A stretch of 23,198 bases of DNA from a virus. Below are positions 1 through 7,181 of this stretch, one piece after another. Both the position numbers and the translations under genes were made by a program. The stretch spans positions 1-23,198 of the IMG/VR virus record IMGVR_UViG_3300025141_008079; one strand, written 5' to 3'. The notes beneath the pieces were generated by a model. It saw nothing but the letters and a program-made list of their open reading frames with translations, was not told where the DNA came from and did not search any database. Every line of letters starts with the position of its first letter. Position 1 is the first letter of the stretch.

Positions 1-37
1 TAAATTTGCTTTGCATTTTCTTCATATCAATTGCCAT
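1..37 (-). CDS. 5' end of a gene, possibly ssDNA-binding protein (partial)
   Basis: Only the first 12 codons are in the window (MAIDMKKMQSKF). The ATG at 37 is preceded by a good Shine-Dalgarno (AAAGGAG, about 6 bases upstream) and by an exact sigma-70 consensus promoter about 25 bases further up, so the gene itself is well supported. This N-terminus resembles what I remember of gp32-like single-stranded DNA-binding proteins in marine T4-like phages. The neighbouring polymerase, MazG and WYL_2-like genes make a replication role reasonable. Twelve residues cannot prove it, so the product name is a guess while the existence of the gene is not. Confidence 0.45.
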   Translation of the reverse strand, partial: MAIDMKKMQSKF

Positions 38-68
38 TATTTTCTCCTTTTATCTAAACGACATCCCC

Positions 69-97
69 ATTATAGCACACCCAGATCAGGGTGTCAA
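69..97 (-). promoter_or_regulatory. Perfect sigma-70 promoter (TTGACA-N17-TATAAT)
   Basis: On the minus strand the -35 box TTGACA occupies 97-92 and the -10 box TATAAT occupies 74-69, exactly 17 bases apart. The -10 is preceded by TGC, an extended -10. The -35 box overlaps the last codons of the 94-aa gene. Transcription should start near 62, giving a leader of about 25 nt before the ATG at 37. The spacer contains an inverted repeat described separately. Confidence 0.92.
77..94. repeat. Inverted repeat inside the promoter spacer, possible operator
   Basis: ACACCC, six bases, then GGGTGT form a perfect dyad that fills most of the space between the -10 and -35 boxes and overlaps part of the -35. 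No U-run follows it on either strand, so it is not a rho-independent terminator. Its position is where a repressor dimer would block polymerase. Whether anything binds it is unknown. Confidence 0.45.
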
Positions 98-370
98 GCC
101 TTTATTTCCGAAAAGTTTATTTTTTTCCGCATCGCTCATCTCCACCTCTTTTAACTCCCCCACTTGAGAAGAATAGTTAAAGACCCGGAAATCTGCTTGA
201 TCTAAATCCCACACCAACTCCATGCCAGAGGGCATTGAGCGGTCTTTGGCAGTATCCTTAATTTTACTTTCCAAAAAAGTATCTGGTACATCGTCCAACT
301 TGACGAAGGTCATATGTCTCAGATCATTGTTTTTCTTGCGGAACATGCCCGCATATATTTTACTCATCAT
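86..370 (-). CDS. Small WYL_2/SH3-like protein of unknown function
   Basis: A 94-aa protein. The pattern of a basic strand (FRKKNNDLRHMTF), a loop, then GMELVWDLDQADFRVFNY resembles the Sm-like SH3 beta-barrel family listed as WYL_2 (DUF2693), which is common in phages. The T4-type members have no established biochemical role. The start is one of two adjacent ATGs (370 or 367). AAGGAG lies 5 to 8 bases upstream, and the start overlaps the stop of the tubulin-like gene, so the two are probably translationally coupled. The 3' end contains the -35 box of the promoter for the next gene. Family placement rests on pattern recognition only. Confidence 0.7.
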   Translation of the reverse strand: MMSKIYAGMFRKKNNDLRHMTFVKLDDVPDTFLESKIKDTAKDRSMPSGMELVWDLDQADFRVFNYSSQVGELKEVEMSDAEKNKLFGNKGLTP

Positions 371-1205
371 AATTTACTCCTTGTATGATTTTTGTGTTAG
401 CCAAAATATAAATATAATTTTGCTCGTATGAGGTTGGATATACTCCAAACCCCACTTTAATAGTTAAATCTTCTTCCCTCGCTCTCCGCTTGAGATTAGA
501 CAATAGTTCAGGATCCTCATCCAGTTGCTTTTGGTTTATAGCGAAATAATATTCTTTCTCGCTAATATAGTTAAGAGGAAAAAACATCTGGTCTGTTATA
601 TTATCCAGTGCACCGATGCCGAGGGTAGAAATGCGCGCTGTCTCGCTACCCTCGCTCAAACTCGATAAAGAGGGCGACGAATTCTTACACACATTAAACA
701 TGTGAAAGGTAGAAGAAATTATTTCGTTTACCTTTTCATAATAAGAAGAAACAGGAATTTGTCCCACCACCTTCTCTATTTCACTGTTTGAAACAATAAA
801 CAATCGCCGCAGAATGCCCGAGCGTGCATACTCTTGCAAGACATTAAATACGGCGTTATCTAGCGTGGTTGCGTGCTTGGTTAAAAACGATACGTCAGGG
901 CGTATAAGTAGCACTTCCATCTTATTGTGCTGGAGAGCCTCCATCACTCGCAACGTGCATGAGGAAATAGAACCGCCCCCTGCCACAATCAACAGGACAT
1001 CGCCGCGTATCTTTTTTAAATCTGAAAAAACCTTCGGGGAAAATTTTTCTTCGTATTCCTCCGTAGAGGATCGTTGAGTTATGGGGAAAATGCCCTTACC
1101 CTTCTTTAATCCTACATCCATTTTATAGATGGTATACTGAGGGTACTGGGATAGAGAGTCTGCAATCTTACATCCTGCATGCCCAATGCCAATAACATTA
1201 ATCAT
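360..1205 (-). CDS. Divergent tubulin/FtsZ-superfamily protein
   Basis: This 281-aa protein has the layout of an FtsZ/tubulin GTPase domain. It begins with a strand and glycine loop (NVIGIGHAGCKIA, residues 3-15), like the FtsZ T1 loop. Strand VLLIVAGGG then leads into SISSCTLRVMEAL (70-90), in the place of the tubulin signature GGGTGSG but degenerate. Next comes EVLLIRPDVSF (97-107), then a helix, then RRLFIVSNSEIEKVVG (133-148), matching the FtsZ 'LIVIPNDRLLEVV' strand. A helix like the FtsZ core helix and the strand RISTLGIGA (191-199) follow. The T7 loop has no recognisable NxDxxD, so the usual synergy-loop aspartates appear missing, and the C-terminal domain is short. The gene overlaps MazG by 8 bases and the 94-aa gene by 11. 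A non-tubulin Rossmann-like fold is the alternative. I would not claim filament formation or GTP hydrolysis. Confidence 0.62.
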   Translation of the reverse strand: MINVIGIGHAGCKIADSLSQYPQYTIYKMDVGLKKGKGIFPITQRSSTEEYEEKFSPKVFSDLKKIRGDVLLIVAGGGSISSCTLRVMEALQHNKMEVLLIRPDVSFLTKHATTLDNAVFNVLQEYARSGILRRLFIVSNSEIEKVVGQIPVSSYYEKVNEIISSTFHMFNVCKNSSPSLSSLSEGSETARISTLGIGALDNITDQMFFPLNYISEKEYYFAINQKQLDEDPELLSNLKRRAREEDLTIKVGFGVYPTSYEQNYIYILANTKIIQGVNYDE

Positions 1206-1512
1206 CCTTAACCCCTGCTAAAATCCATCGCTCGCTGAAGGCGCCTCGTTCTTCTATCTTCATGGCGCGTTCCCTTCTAACGTCTGCCATCGTCACGTCC
1301 ATGTCCTTGAGGAGGGCACTTAATACCTCATATACATCCGCCAACTCGTGGACCGAGGGAGATTCTAAAAATTCCTCAACCTCTTCGCGCAGTTTCTTCT
1401 TTAAATAAAGGGAGTAGTCGCCATCTGCTACCTTATACGCTACAAATTCTTTATTTTTCTTCTGTAGGATTTCGGGGATTCTATCCCGAACTAGTTTATC
1501 ATAATACGTCAT
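1198..1512 (-). CDS. MazG-like nucleoside triphosphate pyrophosphohydrolase
   Basis: A 104-aa all-alpha protein with the MazG/phosphoribosyl-ATP pyrophosphohydrolase signature. It starts with YDKLVRDRIPEIL, then EEVEEF (E43, E44, E47) and ELADVYE (E56, D59), which form the EExxE...ExxD magnesium site, and ends with KIEERGAFSERWIL. The family hydrolyses NTPs or dNTPs to monophosphate and pyrophosphate. In phages it is thought to adjust nucleotide pools or lower host alarmone signals. The ATG overlaps the polymerase stop (ATGA) and AAGGAG sits 8 bases upstream. A perfect sigma-70 promoter inside the polymerase gene, about 100 bases upstream, should give it its own transcript. The substrate cannot be read from the sequence. 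Confidence 0.9.
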   Translation of the reverse strand: MTYYDKLVRDRIPEILQKKNKEFVAYKVADGDYSLYLKKKLREEVEEFLESPSVHELADVYEVLSALLKDMDVTMADVRRERAMKIEERGAFSERWILAGVKDD

Positions 1513-2717
1513 ACTTCAATCTCCTTCATGCTACCAAAATCTTTTCCCACTCTCACTCCAACCCTATACTCTCCGAATCGGGTGGACGCAAAGACGTTTT
1601 TGATCTCCGGTATATTATATCGTGCTTCGGCGGGAATGTCAAGCACAAAACTGTCGTGAATCAAAAAAACTATTTTAGAGGCGTCATTGCCCAGAAATTT
1701 CAAGAATTCTTGCACCGCGAGTACCTTTTCGAGCACCAAATCACTGGTAGTGCTTTGAATGAGGTAGTTCAAAGCGTAATGTTCTCCCGCTTCTATCTCT
1801 CTCCCAAAAGGAGTTCGAACCCTAGTACCATCCCAATACTTAGACAATACTTTATCCCGATCATATGTATCGTTTAATAATTCATCCTTTGATTGAGGAT
1901 TATATAGCCACGCAAAGATTCTTTTCTTTGCTGCTTCTCTGGTGCACCCGTCTTTGAAGAGGTGGCGGATATTCCACTCATGAATGTCCTCCGTCGGTTG
2001 CTTCACCTGCATCGTGCCCAGAAGCGTACGCAACTCAGCCGCGTTATAATCAAACTCGACAAAAAAATCATTAGTCGGCTTTAAAACCTTTCTAAAATTT
2101 TTGGGAAGATTGAGGATAGGAAAACTATTTTTCTCGAGCGTCAAACGGCCCGTTACCGATCCAAACTGATTGTAACTTAGAGTATTTTTAACTCCACTCA
2201 ACTTCTTCAAATTCTGCCTCACTACCAATGAAGAGAGGTGGTTGTTCATGACACTTAAATCTATACTTAAAGGGGAGTCCCTTATTTCACCAAATAATTT
2301 TTCTAATTTCAATGCTTTATTATAGTTATGTGGTTTAGGCAGATTATCAAAACACCACTCAACGATGTCGCATTTAACCTGGGAATATTCTCTTAGAAAC
2401 CATCCGGGAATAAGGTCGTTAGTGCATACCTGTGTGAGATCTACTTTAGATACCAGCAGTGCATTTTGAAATGCTACCTTGCGCTCCTGAAGTTTATCCC
2501 ACTCTTCGCGGAGATGATCGGGACACGCTTCACTCAGCGATTTCCCTTGAGCATATAACTGCATATACTCAGTTCCTTCCTCGTGGAAGTAGGGATTATA
2601 GTCCCATGTAATGAACTGGTCTTGTGTTTTTTGCTCTTTAATTTCCCCGTTGTAATAATATCCTAGACACTCTTTTTTTGAATCCAATACTGTAAAAACA
2701 TTATTCATCATACTCAC
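1509..2717 (-). CDS. Short family A DNA polymerase (no exonuclease domain)
   Basis: A 402-aa protein with the palm and fingers motifs of Pol I-type polymerases. There is a region like GRLSS...NLQNIP (190-205, GRLTLEKN...ILNLP). Motif A is EFDYNAAELR with catalytic D223. The O-helix has the full RxxxKxxxFxxxY pattern (R260, K264, F268, Y272). NYLIQSTTSDL (317-327) follows, and motif C is IHDS with D355, where the family usually has HDE. Known family A enzymes carry a 3'-5' exonuclease of about 200 residues before this core. Here the N-terminal part is too short and shows no DxE exonuclease motif, so proofreading would need a separate gene. The listed start is GTG; ATGs at 2711 and 2708 are equally possible and no clear ribosome site separates them. 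The 5' end overlaps the upstream gene by 17 bases. Confidence 0.85.
   Translation of the reverse strand: MSMMNNVFTVLDSKKECLGYYYNGEIKEQKTQDQFITWDYNPYFHEEGTEYMQLYAQGKSLSEACPDHLREEWDKLQERKVAFQNALLVSKVDLTQVCTNDLIPGWFLREYSQVKCDIVEWCFDNLPKPHNYNKALKLEKLFGEIRDSPLSIDLSVMNNHLSSLVVRQNLKKLSGVKNTLSYNQFGSVTGRLTLEKNSFPILNLPKNFRKVLKPTNDFFVEFDYNAAELRTLLGTMQVKQPTEDIHEWNIRHLFKDGCTREAAKKRIFAWLYNPQSKDELLNDTYDRDKVLSKYWDGTRVRTPFGREIEAGEHYALNYLIQSTTSDLVLEKVLAVQEFLKFLGNDASKIVFLIHDSFVLDIPAEARYNIPEIKNVFASTRFGEYRVGVRVGKDFGSMKEIEV
1614..1642 (-). promoter_or_regulatory. Perfect sigma-70 promoter inside the polymerase gene
   Basis: On the minus strand TTGACA (1642-1637) and TATAAT (1619-1614) are exactly 17 bases apart, within the polymerase coding sequence (codons for LDIPAEARYNI). 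Transcription should start near 1607 and read the MazG gene, whose ATG is at 1512, and then the tubulin-like gene. Confidence 0.9.
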
Positions 2718-3927
2718 GATATCTTTGCTTTCTCTGGAATCTAAAATTTCCCCTTCGCGTCTTTACGGAAGGATCGGGTACGGCGATTCTCATCTCTTGG
2801 TTGATATATTTAAACGCCGCCGTCTCAGTAGAGTGCGTCAAGAAATCACTCGCTCGTTGCACCACATGATCAAACTTATATTGATCCCAGTCTTGATTTG
2901 TTTCCTTTGCTCGTATATATACACAGAGTCGAATCCAAAAAAGGTTGTCATACCTTTCTTCATACTCTGCCCACTCCATTATAGCACGCGGAATTTCCTT
3001 TGTCAAGCTAAATGATTTGGACTTTATAGTACGTACCACGGGAATGCGTACTTTAGGATAATCACGTACAAAGGAACGATAGTATTGGAATAAATAAGAT
3101 TTCATTGTAGGAATATCTAATAAGTGAGTGCGATAGTACCTTTTTGCAAAAAGATCGTCCACTCCTCCTATGTCGTTGGCGGCTAAGTGTGGTGCCATGG
3201 CCGGTGAACCGGGGACAGCAACTAACCGCCAGGGTGCATTCTTATCGAGAGCAAATCCATTCTGTTTGGCAACTGCCCTGAAGACTTCGAAATTACGATC
3301 ATTAATAAAACGACTTATTTTCACATAATCGTTCCCATGATCATAGTCCCCACATTCTATTACCAATCCACTCACGAGTGGTGAAGAGTACTTGCTCTTT
3401 ACAAATCCAGTTTTAGTGAAAGGAATTAAAAGTGTTACTCTCTCTATTAATCTAGTAAATGCGTCAATAAAATCATCAAAATCTACAATATCCTTAGACA
3501 CCGCAGGGGTCATCAGATAAGGCACCACATTAGTATTATAGAACCTATTAATATGGTTTCCATAATCAGCGTTGACGCTCATCCATCCCTGAAGGGGCAC
3601 AAAAACTTTCTGGTAGGGAGAAGTATCGGACACGGGAAAGTTACCTTCTGCTGTTTCCGCATGAAGCGCGTTTACAAAACTCGCATAGGCATCTGCTACA
3701 AAATCTACCACAAAAACATCGGGGGTACCAGGAATCTGCTTCAGATGTGCTTGATTGGGATAGATTGTATCGCCCTGAGTATTAATCTTGCCGTAGTTTC
3801 CTTCCCCATACCAGAAATCAATCTTGCGATAATGCTCTATCCCCGGTGGATAATTCTTTATGTATTGGCTGCGCTGTTCAAAAGAAGAACTGGCTAATAA
3901 ATTATTCGACCCAAAACTAACTTTCAC
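2701..3927 (-). CDS. Unknown protein at the end of the baseplate operon
   Basis: A 408-aa soluble protein with no signal peptide or membrane segment. I recognise the pattern (DFWYGEGNYGKIN, then a 'YPN...LKQIP' turn, then VFVVDFVADAYASF, then VFVPLQGW) from proteins coded beside baseplate genes in marine T4-like phages, but no function is established that I can name. The C-terminus is very basic (KTRRGNFRFQRKQRYREYDE). The start is GTG at 3927 with AGGAG 9 bases upstream. That ribosome site overlaps the stop of the 955-aa gene, so the two are probably coupled. A structural or tail-assembly role is inferred from position only. The gene also hosts the promoter for the polymerase. Confidence 0.75.
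   Translation of the reverse strand: MKVSFGSNNLLASSSFEQRSQYIKNYPPGIEHYRKIDFWYGEGNYGKINTQGDTIYPNQAHLKQIPGTPDVFVVDFVADAYASFVNALHAETAEGNFPVSDTSPYQKVFVPLQGWMSVNADYGNHINRFYNTNVVPYLMTPAVSKDIVDFDDFIDAFTRLIERVTLLIPFTKTGFVKSKYSSPLVSGLVIECGDYDHGNDYVKISRFINDRNFEVFRAVAKQNGFALDKNAPWRLVAVPGSPAMAPHLAANDIGGVDDLFAKRYYRTHLLDIPTMKSYLFQYYRSFVRDYPKVRIPVVRTIKSKSFSLTKEIPRAIMEWAEYEERYDNLFWIRLCVYIRAKETNQDWDQYKFDHVVQRASDFLTHSTETAAFKYINQEMRIAVPDPSVKTRRGNFRFQRKQRYREYDE
2978..3006 (-). promoter_or_regulatory. Perfect sigma-70 promoter inside the 408-aa gene
   Basis: On the minus strand TTGACA (3006-3001) and TATAAT (2983-2978) are exactly 17 bases apart, with TGC before the -10. It lies within codons for LTKEIPRAIM of the upstream tail-region gene. 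A start near 2971 would give the DNA polymerase gene a leader of about 250 nt. Twelve bases around its -10 (GTGCTATAATGG) are identical to those of the promoter at 69-97. Confidence 0.92.
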
Positions 3928-3939
3928 CTTTCGCTTCTC

Positions 3940-6807
3940 CTATACGGTGGCACTCGGATCACCAATATCCGTTTGCGCACCTTCTTCTCCCGTGGGGGTA
4001 CCGCCGCTGGTTGTTGTGGTTGACCCTGCCTCATCGGGAAGGGTACCATAATATTCAAAACGACAATCCAATACTGTCTCTAATTTTCCCGCCTCAATAA
4101 CTGTCTCCACGGTGTTAATTAAATAGAACCCTCCCAGACCTAACTTGCGTGCGAGAGAGAGGCGCGCCAGTTCTGATCCGAATCCTAATGTAGCAGGATT
4201 AAGATAAACATACTGTCCGGGTTGCCAAAACCCGCACCCGAAAAGACGTACTGTGGCATTGTAGGGCTCTAGAATGGCACCAATGCTGGTGTCGCCCGTA
4301 TTATAAGCTCTCATAATATTCCAATCCCTAATTTCACTCTTAGCGGTTCTTTGAAAATCAATCGACTTTACAATTCCCCCATCCGTACCTATTTTTAAAT
4401 GGTATATCCCTTCCTGTTTATTCGCGGCTTCGTCTACCGCTGTTGAACTGTGTGGCATTTTGGTGGCGCATATAACCAAGTACTGTGTGAGTGTCTCGCC
4501 CTGCGAGGCGGTCGATGGTTCAATCCATATTTGATTTTCTCCATTCGCAGCGATTGTAGTGGGATCATGAATCAATTTGCCCCTCTGTAAGAGGGGGTTT
4601 TGCCCAATAAGGATTCCTCTCCTTACCCTATTCCTCTCGTTAAATAATCGCCTCATTGCGGTACCAACCTCATCATTGGTACGCGCATGTAAGCTTCCCA
4701 TCACCAGTTCGCTTAATAATTTATTAAGATAATCACGAAAGGTCCACACACTATTTCCGTTAATGACATTCTTAGAAAACCACATACTATAAAAATCAAA
4801 TGAGATGGGAAGAAACGCTAAATTTTTATTGGAACGTGCCAATTGCACCAACCTACTACGCTCACCTTCATTTGCCGTGTCACGGTTCGTCGCTTCCATG
4901 GTCGCCTTGATCTGCAATGCTTCTTGCTTAAAAACTCGCCAATCTAAAAATTCAATATCCCCCAATACTATTTCATACTTTTCCGCAGCATCTTGGAGAT
5001 AGGTGGAGGGCGCATTATCCGGAAGTGCATAAGAAATATAGTTTATCAAATCACCTAAAAAGAAATAGTTAATCTCTACCTTCCCCCGAGGCGTAGGCGT
5101 CTTTCCAAAAACCTTGCGCTCCATTAATTGAGCAAACCCCGCTGAACTAATATCGCCCGTCTCGCTATCCAACAAACTCTTGTAAACACTCATGGAGGCG
5201 TTCTCCAGATCATTGCCCACACTACTCACCACCGCCCCTTTAGGAACTACCCCGTTCTCCCAATCGGATTCATCCGCCTCAATACTATAGAGTTTACCTT
5301 CTTTCACAAGCCATTGAACAAAATTACCATAATTTGAAACTTTAAGAGTTTTCTTCTGTTTGTCGATGCTCTCTTTAAGTTTCTCAATTTTTTCTTTCTT
5401 CTCATCTATCAGCTTCTGGACAGCATTTTTATCTTTATCGCTGGCCGCCTCTTTAAGCGCGCAGGTCAATCCGGTGGGGGAACTAATATCTTTTTGAATA
5501 GTCGCTACTTGCAGTTCAACATCCATTAGATTCTGGGCGATCACATTCTCCCCATTAGCATTTAAATTAAAAATATCGGTGGCATAAGTATTAGCAAGTC
5601 CTTCGTATCGTGCCGAATACTCCACCGTCAGATCAATGGTGCCATTTTCATTAAAAGAAAATTGGTGTGAGCGCAACGTGAGTGCCAGGACCACCTTGGA
5701 TTTATCGATAGCCCTCTTAAAGGCATCACCGCTGGCTCCTTCAAACACATTGGAAGAAGGATACTTGTACCCTGCTTCTACCACCAAAGCAAACTCTCTA
5801 ATACTTTCGCGGCGCTTTGCGTGTCGACTTTGTTCGACGTCCTCTTCGGCGTCGTTAACGGGAACACCTAAATCTGCCTCCTCCTCGACACTGCAATTAT
5901 TATCCAAGTTCATATTGCCAGGGCGTGGCAGCATAAGGTCAGTCCATTTAGGGCCGCCTGCGCCAGCCGTAGAATCTACCAAGTCCGAGAGGGTTTGGAA
6001 GTGCAACTTCAACGTCGCCATCAAAGTGCGAGGAGCGGTATAGGCATCTGTACCCGTAGTTTTCCACTCGAAACTCTTAAGACCCACTCCGGATCCATAA
6101 GCACTGCGATCCTCTGTGATGTCTTCCACCCGAATGGTATCCGCAAATCGAAACTCATCCAGGTCCCCTGCTTGCCAACTCTTATTCCTCTCTGGATCGG
6201 CGCCAGTGGTATTATAACGCTTAAAAATTTTCACGCTAGGCATCAAACTAGAAAGTTCGAGGGGGGACGCATGAAGAAGAGGAGAAAGTTGCCGACTCGT
6301 ACTCATCACATTTACCAAATTACCTTGTATTCCATTAATTAAAATAAGATTGGGAAATCGGGCTCCCTCCGTTCCCTGTGCCGCAGTAAAGGTTTCCAGT
6401 TCAATGTCTTGTGAAATCTGACTTAAATTTTGAAGCAAGAACCCTTGTTCCGTTTGCTTCGCCAGGCGCGTTTGTTCTTCATCATACTTGGAAACTTTTT
6501 TTCCCTTTGCCGTTCCCTTCTTTTTGTTAAGTCCGCATGCCGTAAGAGCTTCTAATTGACATACGTCATCCGCAGTTAGTCCCTCTCCAAACCCAACGGA
6601 TCCCGCCGCTTCAATAAGCCAACGAACGGCGCCAGAATTATCCTCGATACATTCTTCCCATTTTTCGGTATCACTGCGCGCATCCGCAATACACTTAGAT
6701 TTTTTTGCTTCCTTGGCCGTAGCTTTGAGAACACCTGCCGGTGATTTATCCTTACCCTTTTTGCTGGTGGGGTTGGTTTCAAACTTAACTCCCTTACCTG
6801 CTACCAT
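3940..6807 (-). CDS. Large baseplate (hub-like) structural protein
   Basis: A 955-aa protein following the LysM gene. The lysine-rich N-terminus has four cysteines (C39, C53, C83, C91) and is probably helical. Next comes a region with SLMPSVKIFKRYN, then FRFADTIRVEDI, GSGVGLKSFEWKTTGT and TLMATLKLHFQTLSDL (about 190-290), a block I associate with large baseplate proteins of marine myoviruses. A charged coiled coil lies near 455-490. The C-terminal part (about 780-930) has beta-rich stretches (LFGCGFWQPGQYVYLNP, FYLINTVETVIEAGKLETVL) reminiscent of hub proteins of the gp27 type. I see no lysozyme or peptidase motif. The ATG at 6807 has AGGAGG 8 bases upstream, overlapping the stop of the LysM gene. 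The hub assignment is an inference from order and size. Confidence 0.7.
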   Translation of the reverse strand: MVAGKGVKFETNPTSKKGKDKSPAGVLKATAKEAKKSKCIADARSDTEKWEECIEDNSGAVRWLIEAAGSVGFGEGLTADDVCQLEALTACGLNKKKGTAKGKKVSKYDEEQTRLAKQTEQGFLLQNLSQISQDIELETFTAAQGTEGARFPNLILINGIQGNLVNVMSTSRQLSPLLHASPLELSSLMPSVKIFKRYNTTGADPERNKSWQAGDLDEFRFADTIRVEDITEDRSAYGSGVGLKSFEWKTTGTDAYTAPRTLMATLKLHFQTLSDLVDSTAGAGGPKWTDLMLPRPGNMNLDNNCSVEEEADLGVPVNDAEEDVEQSRHAKRRESIREFALVVEAGYKYPSSNVFEGASGDAFKRAIDKSKVVLALTLRSHQFSFNENGTIDLTVEYSARYEGLANTYATDIFNLNANGENVIAQNLMDVELQVATIQKDISSPTGLTCALKEAASDKDKNAVQKLIDEKKEKIEKLKESIDKQKKTLKVSNYGNFVQWLVKEGKLYSIEADESDWENGVVPKGAVVSSVGNDLENASMSVYKSLLDSETGDISSAGFAQLMERKVFGKTPTPRGKVEINYFFLGDLINYISYALPDNAPSTYLQDAAEKYEIVLGDIEFLDWRVFKQEALQIKATMEATNRDTANEGERSRLVQLARSNKNLAFLPISFDFYSMWFSKNVINGNSVWTFRDYLNKLLSELVMGSLHARTNDEVGTAMRRLFNERNRVRRGILIGQNPLLQRGKLIHDPTTIAANGENQIWIEPSTASQGETLTQYLVICATKMPHSSTAVDEAANKQEGIYHLKIGTDGGIVKSIDFQRTAKSEIRDWNIMRAYNTGDTSIGAILEPYNATVRLFGCGFWQPGQYVYLNPATLGFGSELARLSLARKLGLGGFYLINTVETVIEAGKLETVLDCRFEYYGTLPDEAGSTTTTSGGTPTGEEGAQTDIGDPSATV

Positions 6808-6819
6808 TCTAACCGCCTC

Positions 6820-7164
6820 CTACTTGTTGCGCATAAAAATAGCTAGAACTCTATCTAACGGTAAGGGTATGGAAATAACCTGTCCCGGATGAACATGACC
6901 TTCAGTGGGTTTCATATTGTACCATGCAATAATCCACCACAAGGAGGGATCATTATAGAATTTCTGTGCTAACTTATAGTATTTATCGCCGGCGCGCCAT
7001 ATATGATCTACCTGCTTGATGGTAGACGTTTCTTTGTTGCTCGGAAAACTTAACTTGCCAGTACGAAATTGATTAATGAATTTAATTCCCCTCTTTTTAA
7101 AAAAAGATTTATATAATTCACTTTGATTCTTTACTGCTTCTTTATTATCATAGCGTGAAGTCAT
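6820..7164 (-). CDS. LysM-domain baseplate protein (gp53-like)
   Basis: A small protein ending in a LysM-like domain at residues 54-102: HIWRAGDKYYKLAQKFYNDP, then LWWIIAWYN, then HPGQVISIPLP. T4 gp53, a baseplate wedge protein, has a LysM fold, and many contractile tails carry such a protein between the tube-initiator and hub genes, exactly as here. The frame is open up to a GTG at 7191, but that codon has no ribosome site. The ATG at 7164 follows the stop of the 424-aa gene and has AGGGAG about 12 bases upstream, so I prefer it (114 aa). The domain may bind peptidoglycan or simply serve as a structural module. Confidence 0.85.
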   Translation of the reverse strand: MTSRYDNKEAVKNQSELYKSFFKKRGIKFINQFRTGKLSFPSNKETSTIKQVDHIWRAGDKYYKLAQKFYNDPSLWWIIAWYNMKPTEGHVHPGQVISIPLPLDRVLAIFMRNK

Positions 7165-7181
7165 TAAAATTCTTATCTCCC

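Noticed and set aside
2701-3927. 408-aa protein as a replication protein because of its neighbour
   Set aside because: It is translationally coupled to the baseplate gene upstream and has no nucleotide-binding or polymerase motif.
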